DNA of 64,000 nt. Origin: Forficula auricularia (lineage: Eukaryota > Arthropoda > Insecta > Dermaptera > Forficulidae). A program made the position numbers and the translations under genes. The notes under the pieces are model-generated. The model had not been told where the DNA came from, did no database searches, and worked only from the letters and a program-made list of their open reading frames with translations. Shown piece after piece: positions 1 to 13,900 of this stretch (position 1 is the first letter of the stretch; each line of letters opens with the position of its first letter). The stretch is from positions 13,039,952 to 13,103,951 of the forward strand of contig JALMQS010000187.1 of assembly GCA_024734495.1 (NCBI GenBank). The letters are read 5' to 3'.

Positions 1-659
1 ACCAATCGGAAGCTAGACTGGACCCAATGCAAAAAAAATTTTCAAAATCGGTTGAGAATTGGCGGAGATATGAGGTAACATAGGCGCAAAAAAAAAAAAA
101 AAAATTCAATCGAATATAGAACCTCCTCCTTTTTTGAAGTCGGTTAAAAACTCTACTGTAATCCATTGTTGGGTTTACGGGGAGAAATTTTTGGTTAATT
201 TTTGTCGAGCAGTATTATTTATATATGAAATATTGTTAATCACTGTTAGATTACTTTATACATACATATATGAAATATTGTTAAATTCTAAAATGTGTAT
301 TAATTGAAAATTTAATTTTTATTTAATTATTATTATTTAAAATTGTTAATGAGACTGGATGAATGATGACAAATAAATAAATAAATCAGAATGTATCTTC
401 TCCTTGCTATAAATAAGTATACATATCTTTTAAAAGAAATTTTAGTTTACACTACTATCGTTTATAGCTTTTTATGTTTATTTAGAAGAGATTTTAAAAA
501 TACAAAAGAAGAAAACTGCAGCACAATTATTTCTTAACCAGCTGCGAAGTCCGCATTCGGCGGGCATCTTTGTGGCCAGAAAGCTTCGCATCTGGCCAGG
601 AATATAATAGTAAATGATAATTAATCAAATAATTTATTATCTTGAAAGTTTTTTGTCGA
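1..659. repeat. AT-rich flank with an end of a dispersed repeat
   Basis: Positions 20-150 (TCGGTTGAGAATTGGCGGAG through GAACCTCCTCC and GAAGTCGGTTAAAAA) look like the edge of a dispersed insect repeat. Positions 545-598 contain TGGCCAGAAAGCTTC and a second CTGGCCAGG, a small inverted pair. I see no coding exon. Confidence 0.3.
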
Positions 660-880
660 GAGTAGCAGAATTTTTATATATTGAAGGGGACAATAAAAGA
701 ATGTAGTCTTCTGCTGGAATTATAAATTTTATTTATAAAGAGACTATAGTTTCGAGGGCTTTTCCTCTTCATCAGTCTATTACAATTGATTCACAGGAAT
801 TAATGTATGAATGGATGAAAGCTCTCGAAACTATAGTCCCGTTATAAATAAAATTTATAATTCCAGCAGAAGACTAAACC
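660..880. repeat. Foldback repeat with hammerhead-like motif (ACTATAGT type)
   Basis: Inverted arms AATTATAAATTTTATTTATA (716-737) and its reverse complement near 844-865 flank a loop. The left arm, read on the minus strand (742-777), has CTGATGA, A, GAGG-loop-CCTC, then GAAACTATAGTC. The first bases on either side pair as AGA/TCT. A relative with the same GAATTAATGTATG loop lies at 37,500-37,770. Confidence 0.7.
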
Positions 881-1360
881 ACTAAATTTTTGAGCTCATT
901 AGCATTTAGTCATATCTCTTCTTTTAAATATGAAGAGTTTTCTAGGACAAATAGCTTTCAAGTATTTTTGTTTGGAAAATCAGTGGATACAAAATTGACG
1001 AAACGTCTGACCCATTTAAAAAAAAACTATATGTTTTTAATTTTATCCAATTCCCTACTATTCCTGTTATAAATTTACTAAGGATATGAATGATGTAACA
1101 TTATCTTGAAAATAATTATATCTATAAAAAATCGAGTCAAAATTGTGATTATTTTTTCGGAAATCTTGATATATTTCACATTCAAAATCTAAAATCTGCC
1201 CTTTTATTTTTCGAAAATTTTTGGGGAGATTGTCCAATTTCTTCTTATTTAAAAAAAAAAAAAAAGGTAAAATTGTATCAGATATGTTTTTCCAGTACGA
1301 ATATATAAAAATCTTAATGTTTAAAAAAATTTATAATTTTATGTCGGGCTGCATTCAGTG

Positions 1361-1391
1361 TAGTGCTGGGCCGCGGGTTGGACAGCCCTGC
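1361..1391. mobile_element. Solitary hAT-like terminal end
   Basis: GGCCGCGGGTTGGACAGCCC followed by TG reads as a hAT right terminus (reverse complement CAGGGCTGTCCAACCCGCGG). No partner end was found, so this is a truncated copy. Confidence 0.4.
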
Positions 1392-1834
1392 TCTAAACAA
1401 AGCTTTTTTTTATTAAATGTGCCCATAATTATGAAAATGGACTAAGTCAAAAAATTAAAAAATTAGTTTTTTCATATTTTATGTTCCATCCATTTTAAAA
1501 AGTACAATAATAAGTATAAAATAATAATATTTGTGACAAAAACAACCCTTCAATTTAACAAAAAATTTAAATCAAGTCACTTAAGTTCTGGAAGAATTTT
1601 AATATACAATAATAAGATGTTGGTTTTGAAAAATCGCATAAATTTGAACCGTTAAATGGATTTTTAGTTGTCTCATTATAGAGAATTCGATACTTGTTTA
1701 TTTTAAAAAACTTTAAATATCTTAAAACTAACATTCAATGACTTGGAGCAATTTCATAATTATGAGCAGATGAGCACAAATGTTTTATGAAAAATAGAAT
1801 AATAATGTCAAAATGAAAGTTGAATGAATCTTAC

Positions 1835-1987
1835 CACGGTTGTTAACAATCAGGCTCTTACGTTTATCTTCTGCTGCCTGCTGGGCCGCCTGGGCTGTTT
1901 TAGTAAGGATAGGGGTTACTCCTCGAAGAGAAGCTGCCGTAATGCCACCTTGGTATGTATGATGTTGCCCAGGTCGGATTGGTTTAG
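1835..1987 (-). CDS. Khc: Khc exon 15, IAK tail
   Basis: Residues 944-994. [15 protein letters not shown] completes [10 protein letters not shown], the autoinhibitory tail motif that binds the motor heads. The Ala/Gln-rich stretch [15 protein letters not shown] is species-specific. It ends NNRG at donor GTAAG. Reading past this donor meets a stop after 18 codons, so intron retention would also end the protein. Confidence 0.93.
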
Positions 1988-4900
1988 CTGAAAAAGTATC
2001 CAAATTAATACACGTTGTAGATACATGCCATAAATGTTGAATTATAACATTTTGTAAATAAATAAGTCAACAAAGGCTTTGGACATAGTGTTGTAAACCC
2101 CAGGACAATTTAGTGGACTTATTTAAAACTTTCTAATATGTATGGGGGGCATTTCACGCCTAATCGGACGGTTTGAAAAATTTTAATTTTTGATTTCCTT
2201 CATTTTTTGACTTTTTTTATTAGTATCCATCAAAAAACTCTTCATAGTAAATTTTGAAATTTTTTTGATCACCGGTTTAAAAGATATCGAATTTCGGTTT
2301 TTCGCTCATAACTTCTTCAAAAATGGTCAAAATTCAATTTACATACTTTTTAGAAAAAAATACAAAAAATTATTGTTTATATATGTGTTTTTTTAGTTTC
2401 TTAAAAATAATATCGTTCAAATGTAAATCCTCGCGTTCACAGCACTCATTTAATCGAACAATAAAGTTTCTTATGGCGTCTCGGCAGGTAGACTCCGTGA
2501 TGGCTGCCATTTTGTGACTGATATTTTCTTTCAAATGTGCCAAGGAAGTCGATTTATTGGCGTAAACCTTGAATTTGAGATAACCCCACAGGAAAAAGTC
2601 CATAGGGATTAAATCAGAACTGCATGGAGGCCAATTTATGTCACCTCTCTCCTGGAGATCAAATTGCCAAGGAAAATTTCACGAACTCGGCGTGTGTGAG
2701 GTATATGAGGGGGCGACATAGGCCTTCTGACATGTCATAAAAATTATCTAAGACAACTCGGATTTAGTAGATGACATTTTGTGATTTCTTCAGAAATTTA
2801 AAATCTGCTTGATCGGCAATTTGAGCTTTTATATTCAATAAAAATTGTGGTTGAAAATTTTCTCAGGATATAACTTGGGGGAGGGGATAATAATAATAAT
2901 AATTATTATTTGGATTCATCATCATCATCATCAGCCTGTCGATATCGACAATCCACTGCTGAATATAGGCCTCTTCCATCAAATGGAAGGGGGTTGACAT
3001 TAAGTCACCACCCTTGCCAGACGGATTGGTGACTAGGAATCAGATTATAGGCGGTCAAATATCAATGCAGGGACTCGGACTCGAACCCGGGACTCATGCT
3101 TAGAAGGCTAGTGTCTTAAGCTCTCGGCTAATCCGATTTTCAGAGTTTTTCAAAATCTCTTAAACCAGAAAAGATATCTATATTGTTTTAGCTTAGAAAG
3201 GTAGAGAAGTATTAATAATATATATATATAAAAAAAAAAATCCTTGCGGCAGGCCTTAGGAAGTTTTTGAAGAATAATCCAAATAATATATTTATTATTA
3301 TTATTATTATATTTATTATTATTATTATTATATTATTTGGATTATTCTTCAAAAACTTCCTAAGGCCTGCCGCAAGATTTTTTTTTTTATATATATATTA
3401 TTAATACTTCTCACCTTTCTAAGCTAAAACAATATAGATATCTTTTCTGGTTTAAGAAATCTTGAAAAACTCTGAAAACACATTTTGGGGGCCCTTCGCC
3501 CCTTTAGGGTTCGAATTTCAAAAAAAACCCTCCATCTTAGCGATTATCCTTGTCATTATAGGAATGTACTGTCAAAATTTCAGTCCTTTAGGTCCAGCGG
3601 TTTGGTCTGTGTGGTGTCTGTTACACCTTGTCACGGAACTGTTTTATATATTATATAACGGGTGAGTTTTTTCTCTTGAGGCAGTCTTATAACTCAAAAG
3701 CAGTGCATTCAATGGAGAAAAGTTTCAAATAAAAGTTTATTTATATTAGGGGGGGGGAACTAAACTACGCTATTGTTTGCCAACCTGGAACAAGCTTTCA
3801 AGGGTATTTCGAGGTCAAGTTCTGTTTTTTAAATGGAAACCTATAGGTTTCTGTACATATTCTGAATCTTCAAAAAAAAACTGAACAACTTTTATTAGAA
3901 CTATTTTTTTATACGACATCAAATAATAAAAAATATTAAATCAATTAGATCTCAAAAGAAAATCCTAATAATTATTTTTTTTATTTTATTTATTTATTTT
4001 TCACAAAGTATACAAACCATAGGATCTTAGGTCCCACCTAGTGATTATACATAATTTAGCATAATATTTTTACAATGTTGGCAAAAGATTTCACAGATAC
4101 ACAAATTTTGGAGGGAAGAAGAAAAAAGTAGAGAAAGATTAGAAGACATAAAGGAAATAAGAGTAAGGAGTATCAGTTATTAGATCCATAAAGAACGAAG
4201 ACCTGAGAGCACCAAGAGTCGGGTTTGCATGAAATTTGGATGGAAGTTCATTCCAAAGCCTTTCAACAATCATTCAACTTAATTATGAAATAATAATAAT
4301 CAAATATTTAATTATTAAATAAATAATTTAATAATAATTTTGCGACACTGTTCTGAGACATTCCAGTTCTAATTGCCTTATTTTGGCCTGATCCTGTTTC
4401 TTCGTAGTCTTTACAATTCTTGTTTTTTTTTGTTTTTTTTTTTACAACACGATGAAATGAAGCTTTGGAGGGTGTATTCATATCATGAAAACGCTCTGCA
4501 TCGATTTCAATGGCAGCCCCATTTTTTTCAAGTTCACCGGATAAATTAAGACCATTTCAATTCTGTCTTCAACAAAAAATGCTCCATTTTTATTATTGTA
4601 ATACAATATAGGTAACTATCTATTGGATTAACATGAGAAATAAACTTTTTTACACTCAAGAATTTTAAATAGATCTATTAAGTAGAAAATAATCTCTTAA
4701 ATCTGTGTATAATGAAGTTTTAAGATCATTATAAACACTTTATTTTCATTGTTGTGACTTTTCGATTTAATAATTATTTATTTAATAATTAAGTTGAATA
4801 ATTATTTAAAAATATAATTATTAGAGATTTATTTTTCTTGAGATCTAAATGATTTAATATTTTTTTTATTTGATGTCGTATAAAAAATAGTTCTAATAAA

Positions 4901-7900
4901 AGTTGTTCAGTTTTTTTTTTTTGTAGATTCAGAATATGTACAGAAACATAGGTTTCCATTTAAAAAACAGAACTTGACCTCGAAATACCATTAAAAGCTT
5001 TTTCTAGATCGACAAACAATTGCGTAGTTTAGTTTCCCCTCGATATAAACCAACTTTTATTTGAAACTTTTTTTCATATAATGCACTGTTTTTGAGTTAT
5101 AAGACTGTCTCAAGATAAAAAACTCACCCGATATAGATTATATTATTACAATTTGGGACTTCCTCTACCCATGTCTATATTTACAGCAATGTCTTTTTAT
5201 TATTTCAATCATTTTAAAATTTTTAATTATGGGAAAATTTTGATAAAACCCCACGTCTTAAAAAAAATAAGAGATTTATTTATCAATATAATATGTTTGT
5301 TATAGTCTTTTAATATGTAAAACCCCAAGTGGTTAATGGTATAAAGGGAAAAATTATAAATACCGATTTGTGCGCTAGCTCCTCGTCGAGCCATATTCTT
5401 CTGCCGTACTGCTTCTTTAATTCGATCCACTTCGTATTGATATCGTTTCCTGTCCTTCATTGCACCTTCTTTAGCATCTTTAAGAGCTGATTCTAAAGCT
5501 TTCACTCGTTCCATAGTTGCACGTAATCGTTTCTCTAATTTAGGCAATTCACATCGCAAATCAGCATTATCTCGTACCAATTGCTTATGCACTTTGGTCA
5601 ATTGATCTAAATTGTTCTCTAAAAATGAGATCTTTTGCTTTTGGGCAAGAGAGCCACCATCATCTTCAGACTCTTCAGCGTTGGCTGACTGTAAGAAAAA
5701 AATAAATAAAATTAAAATAAATATTAAAAAATTAATCGTGTTTTAAGAACAGACTCTTTATCATGCACCTACAACTTGTATATAATTTTATTTATTTCTA
5801 TTACACAACAAATAATTTGAGTTCATTTTAAACATATCGTCGCCTTAATGTAAACCTTCTAAATCTATTTTTATCATATGACATATTAATACTATCGTAT
5901 GTTTCCTACATTTGATTCAATCGCAAATCAAATGCAGGTGATTTTTGTTAAATATTAAGTGAAAATAATATCCGAACTTATATATTTCTAACTTGAAATA
6001 ATGAAGTTAATAAATTTATAATTTTCCCATTAATATATCAAAGAAAAATTAACATATTAACGAGAAATTGTTTTGATCACGCTTTTAACAAGATATATAT
6101 CGCGAGACTACTGCTGGTTGAAGCTATTGGAGTCTGCTGAGTCTTAAGTCTGGACCAAGAGAGAATGAAAAAGATATGATCCATTTAGCTACAATCCAAC
6201 GGCATTATTGCGTATAGCCCGCATTGAATCAAATGTAGGAAACATACGATTAATTAATGGCAGGAACCTAATATACGTGCCAATAGATCGGACGCTCTGG
6301 GCTAGGAAGATTGAATATATAACTGAAAAGTTTTTGTTTTGCCGAGAGTAGCAGAGTTGTTGATTCACAAAGAGAAACAAAGAGGTTGTCCTTCGATGTA
6401 AATAAACATATACACATATATATCAAGATGATATATCTGTATATATATTATTTATTTGTTTGAGACTATAGTTTCGAAGACTTGGTCTTCATCATCAGTC
6501 TTTCTTCAATTATAAATGTTTTTCATGGAGTCAATATCATATGGATATTTAAAACTTGGTGTTCTTTCGTCACTGGAAGGCTACATTTATAATTGAAGAA
6601 AGACTGATGATGAAGACCAAGTCTTCGAAACTATAGTCTCAAACAAATAAATAATATATATACAGATATATCATCTTGATATATATGTGTATATGTTTAT
6701 TTGCATCAAGCAGAGGACAACCTCTTTGTTTCTCTTTGTGAATATATAACATCACAGATTTCAAATTCATTTGGTGATCCATCCAAAGTGTCATGTGGGC
6801 TATAAGCAATAATGACGTTGGATTGTAGCTAAATGGATCATATCTTTTTCATTCTCTCTTGGTCCAAACTTAAGACTCAGCAGACTCCAATAGCTTCAAC
6901 CAGCAGCAGTCTCGCGATATATATCTTGTCAAAAGCGCGATCAAAACAATTTCTCGTTAATATGTTAATTCTTCTTTGATATATTAATGGGAAAATTATA
7001 AATATATTAATACCATTCGAAAGAAAAAGAGATGCAGCATCGTACAAGTAAAACTGCTAATTAAAATTACGATCGTAAGTTGTAGAAAAAAAATTTGAAA
7101 AATAGTTTCTTTCCATAACAAAAATATTTGTTTGTTTTTTCTCTGCCCTGTAAAATTTCTTTGTTGTGAGTTAGCAGGTTTACACCATAGAGTAATATAG
7201 AGTGGAAGGCTACCGTATATAGAAAAGGCGCTCTCTAGGGACTCCACTTAGCAAACTCCTAGTTCTTAAGAGCTATCCAAAGATCATGGAACTTTAAAAG
7301 CCTTTGTCATAGATAAAAGATACATACCCTTTATGTTATATATATATAAGCGTATTTTTTACTTTTGATAATGTCACCAAACTTTAGCCCGAAGAGAGCA
7401 GTTTCCGCCATTTTATTACCCAATGGTTTTGCCCTTGTCTCGCCAGAGAGCACTGTAACTCGTATAAATACATTGGCTCCTTTTGGAGCCTTCTACTCTA
7501 TATTACTCTATGGTTTACACTCTAAGACGTCCTTATACAACACTCGGGAACAGCTAAATCGACTCAGCCTATAAGCGCGCATACAAAGTCGTTTTTCTTT
7601 AAAATGGCTAAGCCGATATTTATAATATATATATATATATATCTTAAAGCTTATTTATTTAACTTTACATTGATATCAATATCAAGCAAATCGGTTCATT
7701 ATTTTTTAAATTATGTGATCTGAATGACCGGAAAAGAAACTCTCCCTGTAGCACTAGATATCTCAAAAGCTTTTGACCAAGTTTGGCACAAAAATCTTCT
7801 TGCCAAACTGACAGCCTTTGAATTAACACCAACACTTCACAAATGGATAAGAAAGCTTTCTGACAAACCGTAGAATCAAAGTTCTGGTGGATGGAATGTC

Positions 7901-10900
7901 ATCTGAATCTTACTCCATAAATTCTGGTGTTCCCCAAGGCTCTGTAATCTCCCCCGCACTCTTACTAATATACATAAACGACCTTATCAATCAAACGTCA
8001 AGCCCAACTCATTGTTACGCCGACGATAGCACTCTGCACGGCAAGCCCTCACTCCCGAATAATCGAAACAATTTTTCCTCCTCAATCCCTCTCGACCTAG
8101 ACAAACTGAATAAATGGGGCTCTCAAAATTTATTTAACTTTAATGTAAACAAGACTCAATGTTGTCTAATTTCTAGGAGCGAAAATAAAAATTTTCCTGA
8201 TATCAACTTAGATTCGAATACCCTGAAAATGTGTGACAGCCTATTCATGTTGGGCGTCTCTGTCGCATCTGACCTGTCTGGGAATGAACACATCTCCTCA
8301 GTGGCGAAATCTTCAGCAAGGAAGATTGGCCACTTATTCAGATCCAAGCGATTTTTCACCCCCCTATATCTTCTCACCATCTACAAGGCCCAAATTCGCC
8401 CCTGTCTCGAATACGGCTCTCATCTTTGGAGAGGAGCCTCTAAATATTCTCTTGCTATCCTGAATACAATTCAGAAACGAGCCGTCAGGCTAATTGACGA
8501 TTCTACCCTCACCCACTCCCTCGACTCGCTAGCTCATCGAAGAAATGTCTCTGCCCTTTCCTTTTTCTATAGATACTATCACGGCAGGTGCTCTGATGAG
8601 ATAAAATCAGTAATTCCTCCTCAAAGCATGGTTTGCGCGTAGCACGCGTTTTGCCGACTCCCAACACTCTTTCGCGGTCAAATTAGAAAAGTGCCGGACC
8701 ACTTCATTCGCCAATACATATATCCCCATGACTTCAAGGAACTGGAACTCTCCCAGCATTTATAATCTTCAAACCTTCAAAACCCGAGTGCATAAACACC
8801 TACGTCTACACCCTCTCACTTAATCAACTTTCCCCTCTCTTCGGTAATGCAAGGGTCTTTCGAGATCCATAGGGGCTGCAACTTTACTGGTGCGCCCCTT
8901 CTTGGATTCGATTGCATTAAAAAAAAAATAATAATAAATAAAAATAAAAAAGGATGTTAATTAAGGAAAGTAAAAGTAGGGATGTTAAAAATTAAAATAA
9001 AACAAACATTTTAAACATAACAAAAAAAAATTATTTTCTTAATAATTGGTGTTGCCCTTCCTGGCTTTGATGACAGCCCGCATGCGATCCGGCATCGAAC
9101 TGATGAGTTTTTTTATAAAATTTTGAGGGATGCTTTCCCATTCCTCTAACAAAGCTGTCTTATGCTCATCAATGGTCGAAGGTACCAGGGATTTCTTGCT
9201 CGAACCCTTTGTTTGAGGTGGTCCCACATATGTTTAATGAGCATCATGTCTGGGCTGAGCGCTGGCCACTCCATGCTCTGGATTCCGTCTTCAATCAAGT
9301 ATTGCGTGGAACAACATTATGCAGGAGAATGTCCACAATGTAACGGTCAACTGTTAAGACTCCCTCCCCGGTCTCCACCAGGCACAAAAACAATATCTGT
9401 TTTTTCCCTCCAGGGAAATGCCTCCGCAAATCATGCAGGAACCACCACTATAAGAGACTGTTTGAGAGAAACAGCATTGGGAAACCCGGTCACCCGTACG
9501 CCTGTAGACCAGACTTCTCCTGTCATTGCCATGAATGCACACTCTACAGCTCTACACTCATCTGTGAATAGGACTGCCCGCCATTGGTCGATACTCAAAT
9601 TGAGATGCTCGCGAACAAATTGAAGTCGTGCTTGTTGACGGTGACCTGTTGGTAATTTCAGTCCAGTGGCAGGTCTTCTGCAAGTGAGGTTGCCTTCCTT
9701 CAAGCCTCTTCGGACTCACAGCTACACCTCTCTCAGTTGCTGCTGGACACTGAAGCCAGGGAGGTGGCGGTTTCGGAGAGACGCCGTGACGATCAAACGG
9801 TCATTCCTCTGAGACGTGCACCGGCGGCAGCGGGTATTCGGACTCCCTAGACTCGCTAGCTCATTGAAGAAATGTCTCTGCCCTTTCCTTTTTCTATAGA
9901 TACTATCACGGCAGGTGCTCTGATGAGATAAAATCAGTAATTCCTCCTCAAAGCATGGTTTGCGCGTAGCACGCGTTTTGTCGACTCACAACACTCTTTC
10001 GCGGTCAAATTAGAAAAGTGCCGGACCACTTCATTCGCCAATACATATATCCCTATGACTTCAAGGAACTATCTTTCCCAGCACTTATAATCTTCAAACC
10101 TTTAAAGCCCGAGTGCATAAACACCTACGTCCCCACCCTCTCACTAAATCAAGTTCTCTTTCTCTTCGGTAATACAAGGGTCTTTCGAGATCCATAGGGG
10201 CTGAATCTTTACTGGTGCGCCCCTTCTTGCATTCGATTGCATTAAAAAAAAAATAAAAAAAAAAAGGGAAAAAGGATGTTAAGGAAAGTTAAGTAGGGGT
10301 GTTAAAAATTAAAATAAAACAAACATTTTAAACATAACAAAAAAAAATTTATTTTCTTAATAATTGGTGTTGCCCGCCCGCACTAGCTTTGATGACAGCC
10401 CGCATGCGATCCGGCAATCGGCCTGATGAGTTTTTTTTGTAAAATTTTGAGGGATGCTTTCCCATTCCTCTAACAAAGCTGTCTTATACTCATCAATGGT
10501 CGAAGGTACCAGGGATTTCTTGCTCGAACCCTTTGTTTGAGGTGGTCCCACATATGTTCAATGGGATTCATGTCTGGACTGAGCGCTGGCCACTCCATGC
10601 TCTGGACTCTGACTTCAGTCAAGTATTGCATGGAACAGCATGATGGAGGAGAATGTCCACAATGTAACGGTCAGATGTTAGACTCCCTCCCCGGCCTCCA
10701 CCAGGCACAAAAACAATATCTATTTTTTCCCTCCAGCCTCCCCAAATCATGGAAGAACCATAAGAGACTGTTTGAGAGAAACAGCATTGATAAAATCGGT
10801 CACCCGGACGCCTGTAGACAGACTTCTCCTGTCACTGCCATGAATGCACACTCTACACTCATCTGCGAATAGGATTGCCCGTCATTGGTCGATACTCAAA

Positions 10901-13900
10901 TTGAGATGCTCGCGAACAAATTGAAGTCGAGCTTGTTGAGGGTGACGTGTTGGTAATTTCAGTCCAGTGGCAGGTCTTCTGCAAGTGAGGTTGGCTTCCT
11001 TCAAGCCTCTTCGGACTCACAGCCACACCTCGAACTTCTCTCAGTTGCTGCTGGACACCGACGCCAGGGAGGTGGTGGTTTTGGAGAGATGTCGTGACGA
11101 TGAACGGTCATTAGATGAGACGTGCACCGGCGGCAGAGGGTATTCGGACTCCGAGGGAAGGTACCAGTCTCCTGAAACCTTCTGATAAAGCAGACTCATT
11201 TGACGAGCCATTTCTCTTCGTTTATGTCTCTTGCCATCACAGCAACAACAACAATTTGAGCGAGAAATTCTAGCATTCTATCATACATTTCCTGAAAGCA
11301 ATAGTGTCAAATTATGAAGATGTGTTAAGGTCAACGGGTGAAAAGCAATTAATAAGAAAAAATGGTTACATAGTATTTTATAAGGCAATTGCAACTAAGA
11401 AGTAGCGGCAGCTAAGAACAGCATTTTTTCCAGTTCAGCCATTCAGATCACATAATTTAAAAAGTAATGAACCGATTTGCATGATATTGATATCAATGTA
11501 AAGCTAAAAAAATAAGCTTTAAAAATATATACATTTTATATAGGTATATCGGATTAGCCATTAAAAAAACGACTTTGTATGCGCACTTAGGGGGTGAGTC
11601 GATTTAGCTGTCCCCGAGTGTAGAAAAAAATTTATTTTTTTGCTTATTTTTTTAGATATATCTCAAAAACTGAAAATTATTTTAATAAAAAAATAAATCA
11701 AGCAAAATCATCTTGTTAAGTCCTACAAAAGCCTTCTAGTATAGACATTATAAAAATGATATTTTAAGATATATTCATTATTAAAGAAATATATTAATTA
11801 TTTAGATCATCTGAAACATACGACCTCTCACCAAGATCTAGAGGTCGTATGTTTCAGATGATCGAATCATAGGAGAGATGAGATGGATCAGGCTGTGGAC
11901 CTGAATTACAGGCCGTGGATGACGAGGAGGGATTTCAGATGTAGCTTCTGCAACATAAATGAAAAGGAGGACGTTTTCCACTTCATTGTAAGATGCCCGA
12001 TCCCCGCGATCATACGCCATGGATGCCGGGATCAGGGGACCCTAACGTAAGGCGAATTCAAGGACTTGTTAAATGGAACAAACTGTAACTCTCTTGCAAA
12101 ATATGCAAGGGAGGCATGGAGCTACATATGGACCCTGATTTCAGAATTTAAATATTATTGACAACAAGACCAATAAAGACTAACGATCAAAAAGACTATA
12201 GTCTATATGCTTTATATAAATAAAAATGTATATATGTAAATGGAAAATTGATTATAATAAAAAAGCACTTATTATTTTTATTAATTATTTAGAAAAAATG
12301 TAAAACTCCAAGTATGTGTGTTCAAATTTCAACTAAAATCTAATCAGCTCTAGATTCTCAAAAAAAAAAAAAAAAAAAAAATTAAATTTGAAATTTCGTT
12401 TTTATATTCTTAGTGAAAGAGCGTAAGCTACTCAATCACGAACATTCACATTTTGACAAAATAATGAATATCTCTTAAAATATAAATTTTGTCCATGTTA
12501 ACTATACGTATAAACATTTTTTGTATGTCTAAGAGCCCTGGCTTCTCTTTAAAATTTTTTTATTGAAGTAGTTGATTTTGAAATATTACAGAATCAATAA
12601 TTTTTTCCTACTAAATAAAACAATTAAATAAGAAATTTCGTTTTTAAATTCTTATTGTAAGAGCGTATTCAATATTTGAAAGATTTTCATTCAAAAATAT
12701 TTACATTTTGACAAAATAATTAAGTAATATCTCTGAAAATTTAATTTTTTTAAATGTTAATTATACTATTTTTATTATTCAGTTCCATAATAAGTATTAA
12801 ATATAACAAATTCAGGGAGAAAAGGAATAATGATACTCAGTGTTATATTGTACGATCAATAATGACTTGAGAGTGTACGGTCAGTTTGTGAAGTTATATC
12901 GCTATTCTAAATAAATATTGGTGTTATATGGGCGAAATGTATTCAAATTATTAAATGTATATAACTAAATGGCAAAGCAAAATCAAGTGACAAAGTGTTT
13001 AGAAGAAATTTGATCAAGAGCCTGAAGAAGCTGGAATAAATCAGCGAAACATCGCTATTGATTGTACACAAGGGCGGATCCAGGAATTTTTTTATGGGGG
13101 GGGGGGAGAGAATGTATATAAGGTGCTCGATGTATATAAGATCTACTTTTTATCTCGAAAGTGTGTCGCGATCGAATTGTCCAAGCGGGGGGGGGGGGGG
13201 GGGGGGGCAGAGACGCCCCCACACACACACACACATAGAACTTTATTTTCAATTTTTTTAAAAAATAAATGTTTTTTTTTTAATTTTTTTACAAATTTCA
13301 TATCTCATATTTTAAGTTCATTAAAATAAAAAAAAAATAAAAAAACCGTCACGTGCTAAAATTCAACCTAATTGAATACTACAATTTGTGAACATAATTG
13401 AGTCCAAGGGTTCCGTAGTCTTTACCTGAGGACCCTTTGAAGTCGCGCTTGTCGCTAGACCGATTACAATACTTTCCCCATGCTTCGCATTGGATAAAGT
13501 AAAAAATTGTTATAAATTCCCTGTCGATTTGGCCGCCGTTTTTTGGCCTCTGCGTGCCGCGGACGTGTTGCACTCCCGCCAGGCGGTCGCCCCCCCCCCC
13601 CCCTGGATCCGCCCTTGATTGTACAATATAAATTTGAGTTTCATTGTTCCTTTTTCTCCCGAATTTGTTATAGTTACCTATACCTATAAGCATTTTGTGT
13701 AGGTCTAAGTCCCTTGACTTGGCTTAAATGTTTTATATTAAAGTAGTTAAAGCCATTTTTGAGATATTACGGAATCAATAATTTTTTCTCTTATAATAAC
13801 GCGTTATTTGCATTTGTGGTTGAAAAGGTCTATTGAAAAGAAACAGCTAAACACTATATGGGTCTTGTTAAGAATTTTTGTTTATAGTTTCCCAAAAATT

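Larger units (their letters stand above)
5838..7529. mobile_element. MITE with CGTCGCCTTA ends, broken by two insertions
   Basis: Same family as the uninterrupted 244-bp copy at 27,803-28,046 (ends CGTCGCCTTAGAGTGTAAAC). Here the element is split: left piece 5,838-5,892, middle 7,005-7,185, right end 7,513-7,529 (TTTACACTCTAAGACG). Insert 1 is 5,893-7,004 and insert 2 is 7,186-7,512. Confidence 0.8.
7535..11627. mobile_element. Inverted-repeat-bounded island of 4.1 kb
   Basis: Arms of about 200 bp, 7,535-7,730 and 11,437-11,627, are inverted copies (ACTCGGGAACAGCTAAATCG, CATACAAAGTCGTTTTT, AAATTATGTGATCTGAATG). The outer ends CACTCGG/CCGAGTG lie next to TA on both sides. The interior holds a LINE 3' half, a Tc1 remnant, and a second copy of both. 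The arms suggest a mariner-type MITE that was opened by the LINE and Tc1 insertions. Confidence 0.7.

Noticed and set aside
7887..8642. Long open frame taken as a cellular gene
   Set aside because: SGVPQGS and YADD motifs, poly(A) tail and a duplicated 3' end show it is a LINE reverse transcriptase fragment.
13058..13329. Gly-rich and His/Thr-rich ORFs
   Set aside because: Produced by poly-G and CA tracts inside a hAT element.
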